From positions 361,581,863 to 361,645,862 of the forward strand of contig CM060915.1 of the NCBI GenBank assembly GCA_030737875.1: a stretch of 64,000 nucleotides of DNA. The letters are read 5' to 3'. This DNA comes from Allium sativum. Taxonomy: Eukaryota > Streptophyta > Magnoliopsida > Asparagales > Amaryllidaceae. This document shows positions 33,530 to 47,956 of this stretch, piece after piece (the first letter of the stretch is position 1; each line of letters opens with the position of its first letter). A program made the position numbers and the translations under genes. A model generated the notes under the pieces. The model was given only the letters and a program-made list of their open reading frames with translations. It was not told the origin of the DNA and did no database searches.

Positions 33530-36500
33530 TGTAATGACCCGGATATTTGACAGTGTAATAATTAAATTATTTAATTATTTAAATAACGAATATATTATTT
33601 AATCGACGACGTTAGAACTTATAATTATATTATAATTAAAACCGAGCTCGAAATGGCGCTGCAGTTCGTAATTTGACGATTCGAACTTCAACTGAGTGTA
33701 TAGGATTCGTTTTAAATCGGATTTCTGTAAAACAAGAAACGTACGGAGCTGGTTGAGTATATCTTTCTAGAGGAAGAGAAAAATCAGGATTTCGTCGTGT
33801 GGATTTTGAGATATGTCCAAATCAAAATTTAAAATAGTCGCTATAGAATCGTTTATCGACCGTAACGGGTTATTCGATATAACCAGAGATAGGGTTTGAA
33901 TTTAGACAAGGTTCTTTTGAGACATAACGATAATTTAATTTTTAGAATTTTATTGTAATTTTTAATTAATTAAATAAGCAACTTTTTATTTGAAGTATTT
34001 TGCACCCTTAATCAGCGATTTTGGGGTTTCAAAATATGAGTTCATCTACCGGTATTATTATATTTCTGGAGTCGGGACACCTCGCTCGTCATGATGGTGT
34101 TTTTATTTCTGTCCGTGGCAACTCGTATGTGGTAGCATATGTACGTTACTTAAGGTATAAGTATGCGTAAATTTAATGAAAGAAATAAAATACATATATC
34201 TGTATTCCGTCTTGAGCAAGATTCATGCCACATCCTGTCTTGAGCGGACCGGTGATGGCAAAACACAAACAAGAGGGTGACAACCCTCCATGTTTCTCAA
34301 TTTATACATGGACACTAAGTAAAAGGACCATGTACAGACGTATTATTTCCGCCGACCTACCAACTCCATAACAAAGTAAATACACTGCACTGACATGTAT
34401 CCTCACATCAAAACAGACATGAGAAGTGAGAACTCATATATTTTGTACAGCGGTGGCCTTTCAAAATCTCCAGAAGCCAAAGGACGTATACAAACAAATA
34501 CGTATGCTACTTACTGGAAAGAAAAGAAATACAAATATAATATAATATAACCCTCTCCATTTAATGCCATTGATACATCCATTCACACAGAGACTAAAAC
34601 AGATGCAGAATAGTGAGTGATGGAAAACAAAACATACCAAATTCATGAATATAAAAATGAATAAAACCCATGCTATTAAAGTAGACACGACAGACTATTA
34701 CTTCACTATGAAGGATGATAAACCTATAAATAAAGCCGCGTTCTTCTCCTCTATTCTTTTGCTTGGCCTCAACAAGTTTTCTGCTGAGTTTTCTTTTCTT
34801 TGGCAAATAAAAATAGAAGTAAACCGCACCCTCCTGAACGAATGAACAAACACTTCATTCCTTTTATTCTCACGCAACAGTAAGAGGGAACGGTGCAAGT
34901 ATACCACGGCATTCACGTATGAGGAGGTGCTGACGTGGCAGGGGTCTGTGTATGACTACGGACGGAAGTCTAGGTGGGTCGACGTCTCCATGCAGGCGAA
35001 GCTCGAGTATTAGAGGTGGCAGCAAGTAGTTTTTGGTGGGGGCGGACTACGGAAAACGAGGTGGTATAGGGGAGTGGCTGAAGTGAAGGGGTGTGTTAAA
35101 TGGTTGAATAGTTATGGGACGTGGAGCGGATCTGAAATGATGCAGAAAAGGGTGTGGTCCGTTGTGAAGTATTGGAGTTTTAGTCCAAGAAGAAGAGGGG
35201 AGTGTTGGTATTGGGCGGAAACCATGCACAGGCGGTGCATGTAAAATGGAGAAAGAAGGGGACGTGCGTGATGATCAGGCGTGGAGATGTGAAGGCTACG
35301 GCATGGATCTGGGGTGTGCTGAGTAGTGGGCGTGAGTGAAGTAGCAGAGGAGTATGCGGGGAGATTAACGGTGGAGTTAGCAGAGCATGGAACAGTGAAG
35401 GCATAACAGAAGGAACGTGAGTCTCTGATGGAGGGAATAAATGTCGTGTGCATGTTAAGTAAGTGATTGAATGGTACAAATTTGTTTAAGATGAAGTAAA
35501 GTGGTAGTTCATTTTTAACGTATAGGAGTAGTACAAGATATGGGGAAACAAACAGAGTGGGCCGTTATCTTTTGAAAACGTGGAGCAGTAGGGTATTCCA
35601 ACTGGGCACATTATTTTCAAATGAGTTGTTGCGTGTTTTCTTGAGGGGAACAGTGGCATTGATATAGTGTTTATCAATGGAAATGATGAAGGATTTAAAG
35701 AACAAAGTTTTGGGACCTGGGAAGAAAGAGTTGTGCGTGAACAGTAAACATGGAATGAACGAAGCAGAGCAAAAGTGAACAAAGCAGGAAGTGTTTTCGG
35801 CAAATGTTAGAAGCTGTTTTCTGTGTTCAAGTTTGGGGAAGAAGCGGTTTGCCAGTCTGGGTGTTGGTCTTGATGGACCGAAGAAGAATAAAAGGTTAAA
35901 GCCCAAATGGAAAATTTATTAAAGTTTATTTAAATATAAAGTGTATTAACTTGTTTATGTCATATCTTATTCATACGATATCGGATTGACGAACCGTAAG
36001 TTGCATTGGGATCGTATGGACGACGACTACGCACTGGAACTGACTAGAGGTGGATTGGGGCTCGTTTGAATTTATGGCGAAATAAATTGTTTGATTCAAA
36101 TCAAATAACAGTTTATCGTTCTTTAACGATGAACTGCCAAAGTGAGTAAAACTCACTAACTCTCCTCAATTTATATTTTTAATATAAATTGTACTTTATT
36201 TTGTTGACTGCTGTATATTGATTGTTAAACTGGACTGTTAAATAGATTTGATTGAAAACGTAGTTATAGTTAATCTATGTACTGTTAATCAAATATGGTT
36301 CTGTACAGCAGGATATTTCATTTCAAAATGAAATATGATATATATTATACTGTGTAACATCTGTGGATGCAGGGAGACAGGTTGGAGGAATCCGACTGGG
36401 TTCCTCAACAATTATTTTACTGTTTTCATATATTGTGATATATGTTGTGATTTATAATCTGTTATTGATTATGGATGTTAGAACGATATTGATCATCGTT

Positions 36501-39035
36501 GTTTGATATTTTAAATATCATAAGAAACCCTGAGTTGTAAAAAAAAAAGGAAAGTATTTATAAAACGAATAGAGTTTTATAAAAGGGAAAAATGTTGATA
36601 AAACAAATAGAATAGGAAAAAGGAATATTTCAATGTATATCGAAATAAAGGAGTTTTATAAAATCAACCGATTTTATAAAAGGAAACAATTTGAAAATAG
36701 AGTATTTATAAAATCACAGGATTTTATAAAAGGAAATGGTTTATAAAACGAACACGGTTTTATAAAAAGGAAGTATTTATAAAATCATAGGATTTTATAA
36801 AAGGGATATTTATTTAGAAAATAAATAGAATAAAGAAATATTTATTTAGAAGATAAATAGAAGTTATAAATAAAAAATATTTGTAACGGTAAATAGAAGT
36901 TATAAATAGGAAATATTTGTAACGGTAAATAGAAGTTATAAATAGGAAATATTTGTAACGGTAAATAGAAGTTATAAATAGGAAATATTTGTAACGGTAA
37001 GTAAACGTTATAAAAAGGAAATAGTTGTAACGGAAAACGTAGTTTATCAAAAGGAGTTAATCAAACGTAGTTTATCAAAAGGAGTTAATCAAACGTAGTT
37101 TATCAAAAGGAGTTAATCAAAAAGGAGTTGAATCAAATAGAGTTAAACAGTTAGAGTTAAACAATTAGCGTTAATCAGTTAGAGTAAATCAGTTAGAGTC
37201 AAATCGAACTAGAGTTATTCAAACATAGTTAATCGAATTTGGGTTAGTTGAATATTAGTTATTCAATTAGAGTTGATCGAATTTAGTTATTCGGGATAGA
37301 GTTAAAAACAATATTAGAAACTGACTAGAGATTAGTTAAGTCGAATGGTTTTCTAAGTGTGGATCTGATGTTGGTTTCGGCCTTCGGGATTTATACTTAG
37401 AGAATTGTTCTCTTAATAGTTTACAGTTAGGGACTGATGGTTGTGGAAGAATAGTGATACGTGAATGCGGATTGGAAATGTTTTCCAGTGTTAATAACGT
37501 ATATTTTCTAATCATAGAAAATAAGGAAATATGAATATATATATATATATATTTATATGTTGGATGATTTGATCGATAATTCCATTTGGAATTAAGATCG
37601 TTGTGTGAACACCGACATGTTTTCATTTGATAGTTAAATCACAGACTATCAAAGTTTCGACCATTTTAACGTTGTTAATATGGAGAGACCGGTTGGATTT
37701 TTATCCAAAGAACCACTCTGTATTGGCATGAGCGTTGCGAATCATATATGCCAAAGAAATTTGAAGACGGAGTAAAATGCAAGGGCTATTGTATAAATCT
37801 TAGATAACAATGGACTAAGATGGATGTACTGAATAGTGCCTTCGGTTTCGTTCAGTCCCAGAACGAACGTATATGGACGAGTGTTTGACAGAGTATTTCC
37901 AATGATCGAATGGGTTGGTCTTTATAAATATATATGGTTGCAACGGATTTATTCCCTTAGCATAACATCCAGAATATTTGTGTAAACCAATTAATGATTA
38001 ACGGATTTGATAATGTGGCATTCAAAGTAATTGTGATATCAATGGAAGGTAAGTAATCGTAACCTCTGGCCTCAACAACCGGTAAATGACAAAAATCGGG
38101 CAGGCAGCATGGCTAAGTCGGTCGCACCGAAGTAGGGTGTATAATCACCTATCTAGAGAATATTCATTTGCTTCTTTAATCTATCAATGCTGACCCATAT
38201 ATATACGGGAAACGGTTGCTGATCCCAACCGTTGGTGATGTACATTCGATACACTCAAGCGAAATGAGTGGTCGGTCATGTGTGGCTGAGTTGCAAGATG
38301 TTCTTGTTGAACTCCAGTGTATCGTTCCTAGAGTACACTGATCGGAAGGTGGTTCCATACCATGTCATAGTTGGAAATCCATTACCCAATACGTGCTTGC
38401 GGTTTTGATTGTATACTATATATGTAGAACGTGAGATGAAAGCGTTTCTGCTAGATGATTATTATATTGTGGTTGATAGACATTATTATAATATCAAAAG
38501 GTTTTTGATATAAAGATATTTTGGATTCTCATAAGGGAAAAACCCGTTCCGTTATACGGCGTGGTCTTATGAGATATCGTTTACTTGTTCGAACTGTTTA
38601 AAACTGTTTTACTCACACCAGTCCATGACTGACCCGGAGTTTATTTGTTTGTTTTCCCTAAACTCTTGGGTGCCTAATTTGTACGGGCAGTCAAGTAGTC
38701 GGGATTTTACAGATACACTTGGAGAGCTTGGAGCAGGAGGCTTCAAGATTTTATAGCTATTATTATTTCCGCTGTGTTGTAAGTGTTGTACTCTGAAATG
38801 TTATTATACATATACTGTTTGTATTTCAAAAGGTATGTTATATTTTATTCGTTCCGCTGTGAGATTCGTGTTACTCTGATGATGATGTTCTTCTTCTTCT
38901 ATTCTAATAGTTCTACCTTATCTTTCCTCACCCTCTATCTTCTTTCTATTAATTTCTTGAATTTCCAGTGCAATTTGGGGTTCGACTTGTGTTATTTGGT
39001 CAGCTCAAATTGGACCGGATTTTCGGGTCACTACA
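33530..39035 (+). repeat. 3' LTR of element B
   Basis: The 5506-bp copy is nearly identical to the 5' LTR, including the foreign U3 segment, TATA box 34725-34732, G-rich leader, minisatellites and U5 blocks. Differences seen include an extra CTTTT at about 34797, an 'tattta' insertion near 36557 and a longer TA run near 37540. It ends GGTCACTACA followed by TGCTA. Confidence 0.93.
36855..37118 (+). repeat. 36-bp and 28-bp tandem arrays (3' LTR of B)
   Basis: The same unit numbers as in the 5' LTR are present (five of 36 bp at 36855-37033, three of 28 bp at 37035-37118). The array has therefore not changed length since insertion. Confidence 0.92.
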
Positions 39036-39040
39036 TGCTA
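39036..39040 (+). repeat. Target-site duplication of element B (right), TGCTA
   Basis: Identical to 26745-26749. Confidence 0.95.
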
Positions 39041-39800
39041 ATTCAGAAATAAATCATTTAATAAATATACACTTAATTCATCCCATAAATCTTAGGTTAA
39101 ATAGTAAAATTTTTATAAAGTTCTATTTCGTTTATTTCCTAGCCTTGGTCTATTTAGATGGATTCAACGTTGAGAAAATACTTCTAACATAACATCACAA
39201 ACATCTAAAAAATATATTTGCAAATTTAACATTGCTTATATATTTTTATTATGTAAATGGATACATAAACCAGGGAGCAGTGTAAAGTCCTTAAGATTAT
39301 AAACAACCATGTTCTAATCCAGATTACACATACTTTAATCTCGTTCAACCATCAAACTTCAACCCTCAATAGATTTTGGTAAAATAATTTATAAATGAAA
39401 AAAAAACCTTGATCATTGACACCATTTTTAGTACAAAATGTTACATGTTCTGCTTTGTGCATACCTTATCTACTTTTTATTTGAAAAAATATTTTCATTA
39501 TTTTGTTTTGATACACAATATTATGCTAATAAACTATTGTTCTTATACTTTTGATTGATAATAGTTTCCGCATAATGTTCAATTAAAAATTTCTTGCCTA
39601 AAATAAGTTTCTCCTTCTTTCGTACACAAATAAAGCATAGTCAAAGTTATTATGTTAAACTTGTATATTAGATTTCAATAACAGTATTGTGTGTAACACA
39701 GGTTCGCACTAGTCTACATATTACTCATAACGACCTGCTATTTCTAACCATTTAAGTAGATAATAAAACCAACTCAAATTGCCGAGACATCATACTATTA
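39041..39800 (+). other. AT-rich spacer downstream of B
   Basis: This continues the target sequence that lies upstream of B at 26265-26744. No gene or repeat motif is recognised. Confidence 0.55.
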
Positions 39801-39839
39801 TTGCTAAGAACTAAATTATAGAATCATACACATAGAATA

Positions 39840-40800
39840 ATAAATCATCTCACAGTGGAATAAGTTTATACAATATATCAAAGTTTACATGAATAAATAC
39901 AATGGAAGTTAAGATACACTGGTTTTCTAATACATATGGAGTCAACGAAAATAGAAAACAAAATAGATGAGTCTTCGTAAATTAACTCCGAAAGGTGAGA
40001 TCTCAAGTAATACTCGGTATAACCTGAGCATAATACAGAAACAAAATACTCAAGTCAAAACTAACATTCTCATATAAGTGAATCAACTCAGTTGAAATGT
40101 TCAATGAAATGCATTAGTACCTCAGAAGATGTATGGAATTCACATCCTCTAAGGATCCGAGGAACTAGATACATATAATATAATATGCTATTATATTGTA
40201 CCATTACACCGTTTATAAGTATTATAGTCTATATAGTATTGTAAATTCACTATAATTGAGTTATCAGATGGCGCTCCATAGAAAACAACATCAAATCGAA
40301 ATCGTAGTGGGCTCGATCAGGATAATATGGCAAGGCACGAAAGCTATACCCAGCGGTAAGATTCTACTAGATTGCGTACCCAGACCGTTGGTAACGCATA
40401 GCCACAACTACTACCCACCTCGAACAACTCTCACAAAGATCGAAGGTGGACACCAATCAATCATAAGGTAAGAGATACAGTATCAAAGAAGAATGCCCGA
40501 TAGGAGGAGTGGCCTCGCTTGGCCTGGGTACGACTCCAGTTTTGGCCATTTTAATTATGTATCGAAGGTCAAGGCTATCCATCATATCGTTCTCTTACTT
40601 CATTGTAGTAGCGTTCGTCAAACCATCATACTTCATTTTAGATTCTCCATCAAGTGCACAGTTGTTAAAGTAGTATCGGTACTGGTAGAGAGTATGACGA
40701 CTCTGGTTTCTTTAATAACCCAAATGCTTATTTCACACTATGGCCATTAAATTGAAATTAGCTTTGAATGCCGCAAATCAATTAATGCCAAATATCTAAT
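39840..40800 (-). mobile_element. Decayed antisense LTR fragment
   Basis: Blocks resemble, in the same order, the antisense LTR G at the window end. They include a CAGTGGAATAA block near 39855 (CCGCTGTG reversed), 'gcaaggcacg' near 40330, 'aatgcccgat' near 40493 (like the reversed CGGGCAGGC block) and 'ctttgaatgccgcaaatcaa' near 40763 (reversed 'gatttgacg..gtggcattcaaag'). Matches are short and interrupted, so the boundaries are approximate and this is an old copy. The 71- and 85-residue ORFs at 40256 and 40493 lie in it and are not genes. Confidence 0.5.
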
Positions 40801-42445
40801 TTATTTAGCACTTTCTCGATTGGTTCAGTTATTCAATATCACTTGATTTTACATTCATATTTAAAATCGATCCATTATCAAAATTCACACTCGATTTTAT
40901 ATTATACATCCCAATTATTATTATTCAGTTGAGTCTAAAGGCCCCGATACTACCACTTGGATCTGGAACCTACATGCTGATGCTCACGATTTCGATAGTC
41001 ATATCAGCGATTTGGAGGAGATCTGTCAAAAAGTATTTAGTGCTCATTTCGGTCAACTCTCCATTATCTTTCTTTGGCTGAGTGGTATGTACTTCCATGG
41101 CGCCCGTTTTTCCATTTTAAGGACTCCCAAGCACACGTACTAACTAAAATAGATAATAGAGGCTTGTTATTTAATAGTATAACATGACTTATATGCTAAT
41201 GTCAACCAATCCCAACTGACCAATCTCAACTGATATATTTGACTAAATTAAAGTGCAACCTAAAACTTTAAAAATGAAATGGATGAAAATTTTAAATTAT
41301 ATTCAATCGCTTTAAACTTAAATTGTGCGGGTTAGAAACATATACTTTTACTTCTAGAATACTTAAGTTAAATATATAATAGTTTAAATAAAATAGTAAG
41401 TTTAATATAAAGGAGTATGAATAAATGTATAGGTTAGGTATAAAATAGTTTAAATAAATAGATAAGCAAAAATAAACTAGTTAAATAAAATAGCTAAGTT
41501 TAGAATAAAAGAGTTTAAGAAAGATGATTAAGTTTATATACAAGATAGCTAAAGTATAAAATAGTTTAAATAAGATAGTGGTGATATATATATATATTAG
41601 TTGTAAAATAAGATAATGCTGATTTCAAGAAATAATCCAATCCAGATTAATTACCCGCAATTTCAAAGTTTGACTTAATCGTTAATCAGATTTTGAAGTT
41701 AAATTCAATATAACTTAAGACTCAACTAGCATAGTTTCATGTTTAAAACTAAGTGGTCAAGTCAGATTATAACTTGAATTCCACTTTAAATCATTAACTT
41801 CGATTTGGTTTAAAACTTTGAATTATATATTCATTTCATATCATTAGATTTAAACCAACCATCAAATTTTTTAGATATTAAGTTTTATCACTTATATCGA
41901 TTCTTTAAAAGTCAATTTTTTCTTCATTTGAATCCATCGAACCATTCAAATTAATAAAATACTTATCATAATGATTTCATATTTTAATAAATTTAAACAC
42001 AATTAATATTTTTAAGCCATTAAAATCCTTAATTAAATATATCTTCAACCTTCAAAACAAAAATCTAATTTTTAATATGAAATAAAATATTTCGTTAAAT
42101 CAATTATGTTTTAACTCATAAATTTAAGATCAAAATTTGAAACATGGATTTAAGCTTAGATTATAATTTAAATATCAAAAATCAATTTGATAAACTTAGA
42201 TATACTCATAAATTTCTGAAAATAATATTATTTTCAAATGACAAATCAAATTTGGATAATCATATTAGATCCTTTCATTAAATCATGTTTTTTTCTTAAT
42301 TCCGTATGTTTAAGTAAAAATTATTTTAAGTCTTAATTTTAAACAAAATATTTAAGTTATGTTTCAAAATAGATACATATTCAAAAATTTAAGAAAATAT
42401 TTTTTAATTATTGACCACGGTGTCTGTATACGATTTTCTGCCCTA
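40801..42445 (+). other. AT-rich region with degenerate short repeats
   Basis: At about 41380-41620 there is a degenerate run of 'agtttaaataaaatagctaa'-like units and a TA run. This could be the central part of the same decayed antisense LTR. About 40930-41150 is GC-richer, but no domain or motif is recognised. The remainder is AT-rich without ORFs. Confidence 0.4.
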
Positions 42446-44031
42446 TGTCTAACAAACTGGAAAATCCGAACCAATTTAAAATTTTTATTTCGGCAATTTT
42501 AGTGAATTTGAATATTTAAAATGATTTATTTTAAATAATAACAATGAGAAATTTATTTCAAATATAATTAGAATGTATATATTAATGTATATATTTATAT
42601 GAATTGACGTTAGAATATAAATATTTATTTTTAATTATAAAAGGAATTGAAAATGGCGCGGTAGTTTGAAAATTCGATTTCAAATTTCAAATGAATGTAC
42701 AAGATTCAAAATAAACCAGATTTCGGAGAAACCAAAAACATTTGAATCTATTTGAAAATATCTTTCTAACGAATCCGAAAAATTGAAGTTTCATAGCGGG
42801 AATAAAAAGTTATGCCCGGTTGAAAACTCAGAATAGTCGCTATAGAAATATAGCCCTTAAAATTGGAAATTATGCAAATGACCTCCGTTTTCGACAAAAC
42901 CACTTTTGTTGGATCCGGGATGTCAAGTTATTGCTAGATTCCAAAATTCATAATTTTCTGAGTCAATATGCTAGCGCGGCACAAGAAAACGTGTTTTGGC
43001 AGTTTCAGTCAATTTTAATCGACTGGAAAATGGCCGTTTTTCAAACGGTCTTCAAATTTGACGAAATTAGTTTTGTTAGGACCGTATCTTCAATAAAAAG
43101 CTGGAAATAATTTTTTTGGAATTTTTAGAATCAGTATGTGGCCCCGGTAAATTAAAATTTACGTTCAAATTGAATATTAAATGAACATATATTAAATTTG
43201 AATGAAAACTGATCGTAACAGCCGAGTTGGCTTACGAAACATATCCCATTGTGTTTGGAATGGGGGTATTACGCTAGGAACAACGGTTGTTGGGTTTGAA
43301 ATGGAGTTCGAGATTAAAAGTCAACTTTTGGGTATTAATTAATTAAATATATATATTTATAAAGCCCCTCCCCTTTCCATCCTCACTCAGTTAAACCATC
43401 ACCCCCCCCCCCCAATTCAAGAAAACCCGTCGTGCTCCAAGCCCTAGTCGCCGCCTCCGTCAGTCATGCCACCAAGGGCGTCGCCATCGCCGGAAAATCT
43501 CCCCCTCCTCCTCATTGTTGGAGCCTCCCCCGCTTCCTGTAATTAAACCAAAGACCCCCAAAATCGATGGAAACCACCGTGCCAGTCCTCCCCGGGTCCA
43601 CCGCCGATTGTCAAGCAGCACCCCCTCGACCTGCCGCGCCTCCCCGACCTCATACCACGCTCCTCCGACCATCCCTCCAACGGTGACCCCCCCCTGAAAA
43701 AGCAAAAGTGAGTATTTTATTATTTATGTAATTTTCTTTTCAATTTTTGCATATATTAAAATTCGATTTTATGTATGTAGATTTAAAATAAAGGTTAGAT
43801 TTTTGATTAGAAAAAGATTATATTTTTGATATGATAAAGTTACGATTTTTATGGAAGTAAAAATACGATCTTTATATTGTTTACATTGAAGTAAAAATAC
43901 GATCTTTATATTGTTTACATCGAGATAAAGATATGGTTTTTATCGCATGTTTGAAATATTTTTATGAAAATAAAAATATGATTTTATCTATATAGATTTG
44001 AAATAAAAATTTGATTTTTATATATGTAAAG

Positions 44032-44365
44032 TAGCGATAAAAGTTCGATTTATATATATATATATATATGAAATAGCGATAAAAATTCGATTTTTATTTA
44101 TATGAACTAGCGATAAAAATTCGATTTTTATATATATGAAGTAGCGATAAAAATTTGATTTTTATATATTGGAATTAGCAATAAAAATTCGATTTTTATA
44201 TATATGAAGTAGCGATAAAAATTCGATTTTTATATATATGAAGTGGCGATAAAATTCAATTTTTCTATATATGAAGTAGCGATAAAAATTCGATTTTTAT
44301 ATATATGAAGTTGCGATAAAAATTCGATTTTTATATATATGAAGTAGCGATAAAAATATGAATTT
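44032..44365 (+). repeat. 34-bp palindromic minisatellite (D2)
   Basis: About ten units of 'gaagtagcga' plus TAAAAAT-TCG-ATTTTTA plus 'tatatat' are present. D1 has about six units at 20586-20780. Each unit can fold as a 7-bp hairpin. Confidence 0.88.
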
Positions 44366-44515
44366 TATTATATAAGGGGCATTGTAAAAATATGATTTTT
44401 AACTTATAAATCTCATGAAGCAGAGTGCGTTGGAACTATGTTGAAGAACACAACTCGATGGAAAAGAATCAAATCCAAACCATTCAGAAATAAAACTAGC
44501 GGAGTGGATCGCTCG

Positions 44516-44589
44516 GTGAGAACTTCTCACTTTTATTTTATTTTCTGGTTAAAATATAAACTAGGATGCAGACGGTGCTTAGCAGCACC
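44516..44589 (+). other. Leader structural module of D2
   Basis: GTGAG-AACTT-CTCAC, a T-rich tract, GATGCAG, then GGTGCT-TAGC-AGCACC. Relative to D1 the stem is unchanged and the loop differs by one base. Confidence 0.65.
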
Positions 44590-45290
44590 CGACACCCGTC
44601 GTCCACAGACCACGGATGACTTGTTTGTTTAATTGATGTGTTATGAAAATTGATTGTGTGATGTGGAATGGAATAAAACATTGTATAGTTAAAAATATTT
44701 TATAGTTAAAAATATAATTTTTAACGCGTATATGAATGAAATAGATATTTATAAACAAATCGAATGATTTGTTTATGTACACACCTTTGACTGATATTGA
44801 TTAGAACGATAAATTTTACACATCGCCCAAGTGCACAAATAAAATTCATTATTTGTTAATTGAAACCCCACACGAGTATAGGGATGATATATGACATACA
44901 CTAGTCCCAATAATTAGCTGTATGTCGATCGATTGATTGACAGGCTGTATGAGCGTTGAATATTTATTTTATTGCTTATACGGTTGTAGAATGCACTCTG
45001 GATATTGTTTGAATTTTTAATGGTTGTTTATCATCATTGTTGTATACATGTATTGGATAAGATCCATATAACTCAAAATATATGGTAATTGATTGAGTCT
45101 GATTCCAGTTCAGAATTAACGAATATTTCAAAATAATATTCAGTGAATATTGGAATGCGAAGCCGTGTTAAATAGTTAAACGCCATTTTAAAACGAACGG
45201 GAATTTGGTCAATTTTATTCATTTTATTCATTTTATAATGAATATCGAAAAGTGATTTCAAAATCTGATGTTTTGAAAATATTGAAGTGA

Positions 45291-45610
45291 TATAGAATAT
45301 TCAATTGAAATTGAATTGGAATTGGAATTAAATTGAAATTAATTTGAGATGAATTCAAAATGAATTGAAATGTACTTAAAATGAATTCAAAGCGAATTGA
45401 AATTGAATTGGAATTGAATTGAAATCAATTTGAGATGAATTCAAAGCGAATTGAAATTGAATTGAAATTGAAATTGAATTGAAATTGAAATTGAATTGAA
45501 ATCGATTTAAAATGAATTCAAAACGAATTGAAATTGAATTGGAATTGAAATTGAATTGAAATCAATTTGAGTTGAATTCAAAAAAATTGAAATTGAATTG
45601 AAATCAATTT
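45291..45610 (+). repeat. Degenerate AATTGAAATTG-rich repeat (D2)
   Basis: Irregular repetition of 'attgaaattgaattggaatt' with 'gaattcaaaacgaattg' occurs at the position of the 27-bp array of D1. The period is lost. Confidence 0.75.
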
Positions 45611-47724
45611 GAAATGAATTTAAAACAGATTTATAATAGAAAATTCAATTTTGATTTGGAATTGAATACGAAGTTGAACTGTTTTGAAACCGAATTCAAA
45701 ACGATTTATAAAATACGTTTTAAATGGAAATCGATGAAATATATATTACATATTATATATATATAATATAATGGCCTGAATAGAACGCGTCGCGCTGCGC
45801 CAGTTCGCGAATTTCGACCATTGACTTCAAATGGACATTATGGGAGATCAAACCGTCGGATTCTCCTAAAATCAAGACCGTTGGGTTCGTATTGAAAAGA
45901 GATTTCTAAAGAATATTAGAGATTTGAAATCTAACGGCTGAATTTGGAATTATGTCCAAATCAAATTTGGAAAAGGTCGTTGTAAGTGTAGTTCGATGGC
46001 CGTTTATGGAAATCGACTGTACTGCCTTGATAAAATTATTAAAAATATCAGTAATTTGTGTAAATTCATAATAAATGATTTGAAAAGAATTGGGATGAAA
46101 AATTCCATATTTGAAAAGATAAAAATAGGTTTTTATCAAAATGAACTAGTTTTGAACTAGAATTATAATTCAATTATTTTTAAAATAAATAAATTGGATT
46201 TGAAATGGTTTTAAAAATAACCAGAATTTCCAATATATAAATTGGAAATGGATTTGAATCGAAATCGTCTTCGGAATATTTCGATGTTGGATTTCGTGAT
46301 TATACAGATATTGTTATGGAAATTTGAAAGATATATATATATATATCGTTATTTCCAATACGATATTTGTTGGTTTCAGAATTTGATATTGAATGTTAGC
46401 CGATATATTTTCTATTTAGAGCCTCGTATTTAATATCAAATTGGATTTTGGGTCCATCGTGAATGGTATCTTTAATAATAATATTCTTAGACCCAATGGA
46501 GTTAAGAAAATCAGAAACTAATTGGAGACTATTTAAGTTGAATGGTTTCATGGGTATTGATCTGATGTTGGTTTCGGCCTTTGGGGTTAATACTTTGGGA
46601 ATTGTTCACTTGCTAATTTACGGTTAAAGGCTGATGGAATGGAATGTGATTTTGGGTTTATAGTGAATTGTGTTTTAAATGACATTGGTTCTTTAACCCA
46701 GTTAAAGGTAGGATATAATTTCCCAAGTTAAACAATCGTTGATATTGATTTTTGGGAATATTAAAACCAAGTGGTGTTTTAATGCATCTTTAATTAGGTT
46801 GAATTGATATCCAAAGGAAGATTAAAGAATAAATTTAAAGAATTTATCTTTGATAAAATTAATGGGAACCTTTCCCAAAGTATAAGAATATTGAATAAAG
46901 GAATATTCTGGATTGGAATGAGGCATATGTTGTGTTTTTATAGAACTTGTTTATTATATACGCGAGTTATTCGGAAAGACCGGGTTTATCTCATAATGAA
47001 TAACTGATTCGACGATGTGTCGAGGATGAAGACGGTGGTTGAAGACCGGAGGTCTTCACATCGTTGGATGATTACTGGTGTTTTGATTGGGCTGTACACC
47101 CAAGGCGAGATAATAAGTGGTGATTGTCCAGATGTACTTGGAGATCAACGGATATGCGAGGGCCTCTCCTCTGTATTGGACAAATATGGAGGAATAAGGT
47201 GCCTCCGGCTTCGTTCAGACCCCGAACGAACTTGTAATTGGATGTGTGTCTGACATCGGATTTCATTCTGTGTGATTGATATACATCAGTTGCATAAAGT
47301 GATTTGACTGTGTGGCATGCTGAGATGTAAATGATCAAGGTTTCTGTTGAAAAGCAAAGTCTTGTGGTTGATGATCAAAGCACGACCTTTGTGGTGTAGC
47401 TTTGTGTAGCGTTAATTCGCGAGCCTCACACCCCGGTGTGGACCAAAAACGGGAAAGGACTTCAGGGAGGGCATGCGTTTCCTTCTAGTTAGGAGTGGTG
47501 TCAGCATTTTGCACGCCCTAGCATTTTACTTATGTGGATGATGGATAGCGAGGCGCCTTAGTTATATCGGTCGATCCGGGGCCGATGGAGTCATTTGGCT
47601 CATTTACGCCCCCATAGGGCGGGGAAACATAGTGTTCACGCATTTTAATCCACATCGAGTGGACCGGGCCTGACGATCTAAAGGACGATGCGTTCTGTTC
47701 CTAAGGCTAGGGCTAGAGAGTCTC

Positions 47725-47956
47725 GAAGCAGTAAGGACGATCCCTTGCCTTGGTTCACAGATGGAAGTCCAACTTCCAATACGTGACATTTGCGGTTTTG
47801 ATTGTAGAGCCTAGTATTGGCGACATGATATATGGTACCCGAAGTAGTAAGGACGATCCCTTGCCTTGGTTCACAGATGGAAATCCAACTTCCAATACGT
47901 GACATTTGCAGTTTTGATTGTAGAGCCTAGTATTGGCGACATAATATATGGTACCC
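47725..47956 (+). repeat. 116-bp tandem duplication in U5 of D2
   Basis: Two adjacent copies (47725-47840 and 47841-47956) carry 'agtaaggacgatcccttgcc' through 'cgacat.atatatggtaccc', with a few differences. D1 has a single copy. The repeated short minus-strand ORFs here are a consequence. Confidence 0.88.

Larger units (their letters stand above)
26750..39035 (+). mobile_element. Element B: complete non-autonomous LTR retrotransposon
   Basis: This 12.3-kb element has a 5490-bp 5' LTR, a 1290-bp internal domain and a 5506-bp 3' LTR, starting TGTAATGACCCGG and ending in ACTACA. TSDs are TGCTA on both sides. PBS is at 32241-32253 and polypurine tract at 33517-33529. By eye the LTRs differ at only a few positions and three small length changes, so this is the youngest insertion in the window. 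U5 is close to that of A, but the 5' half of the LTR is largely different: the duplicated U3 modules are missing and about 0.7 kb of unrelated sequence takes their place. No gag-pol is present. Confidence 0.94.

Noticed and set aside
40256..40750. 71- and 85-residue ORFs as host gene fragments
   Set aside because: They lie in what aligns in patches with an antisense decayed LTR, and no protein family is recognisable.
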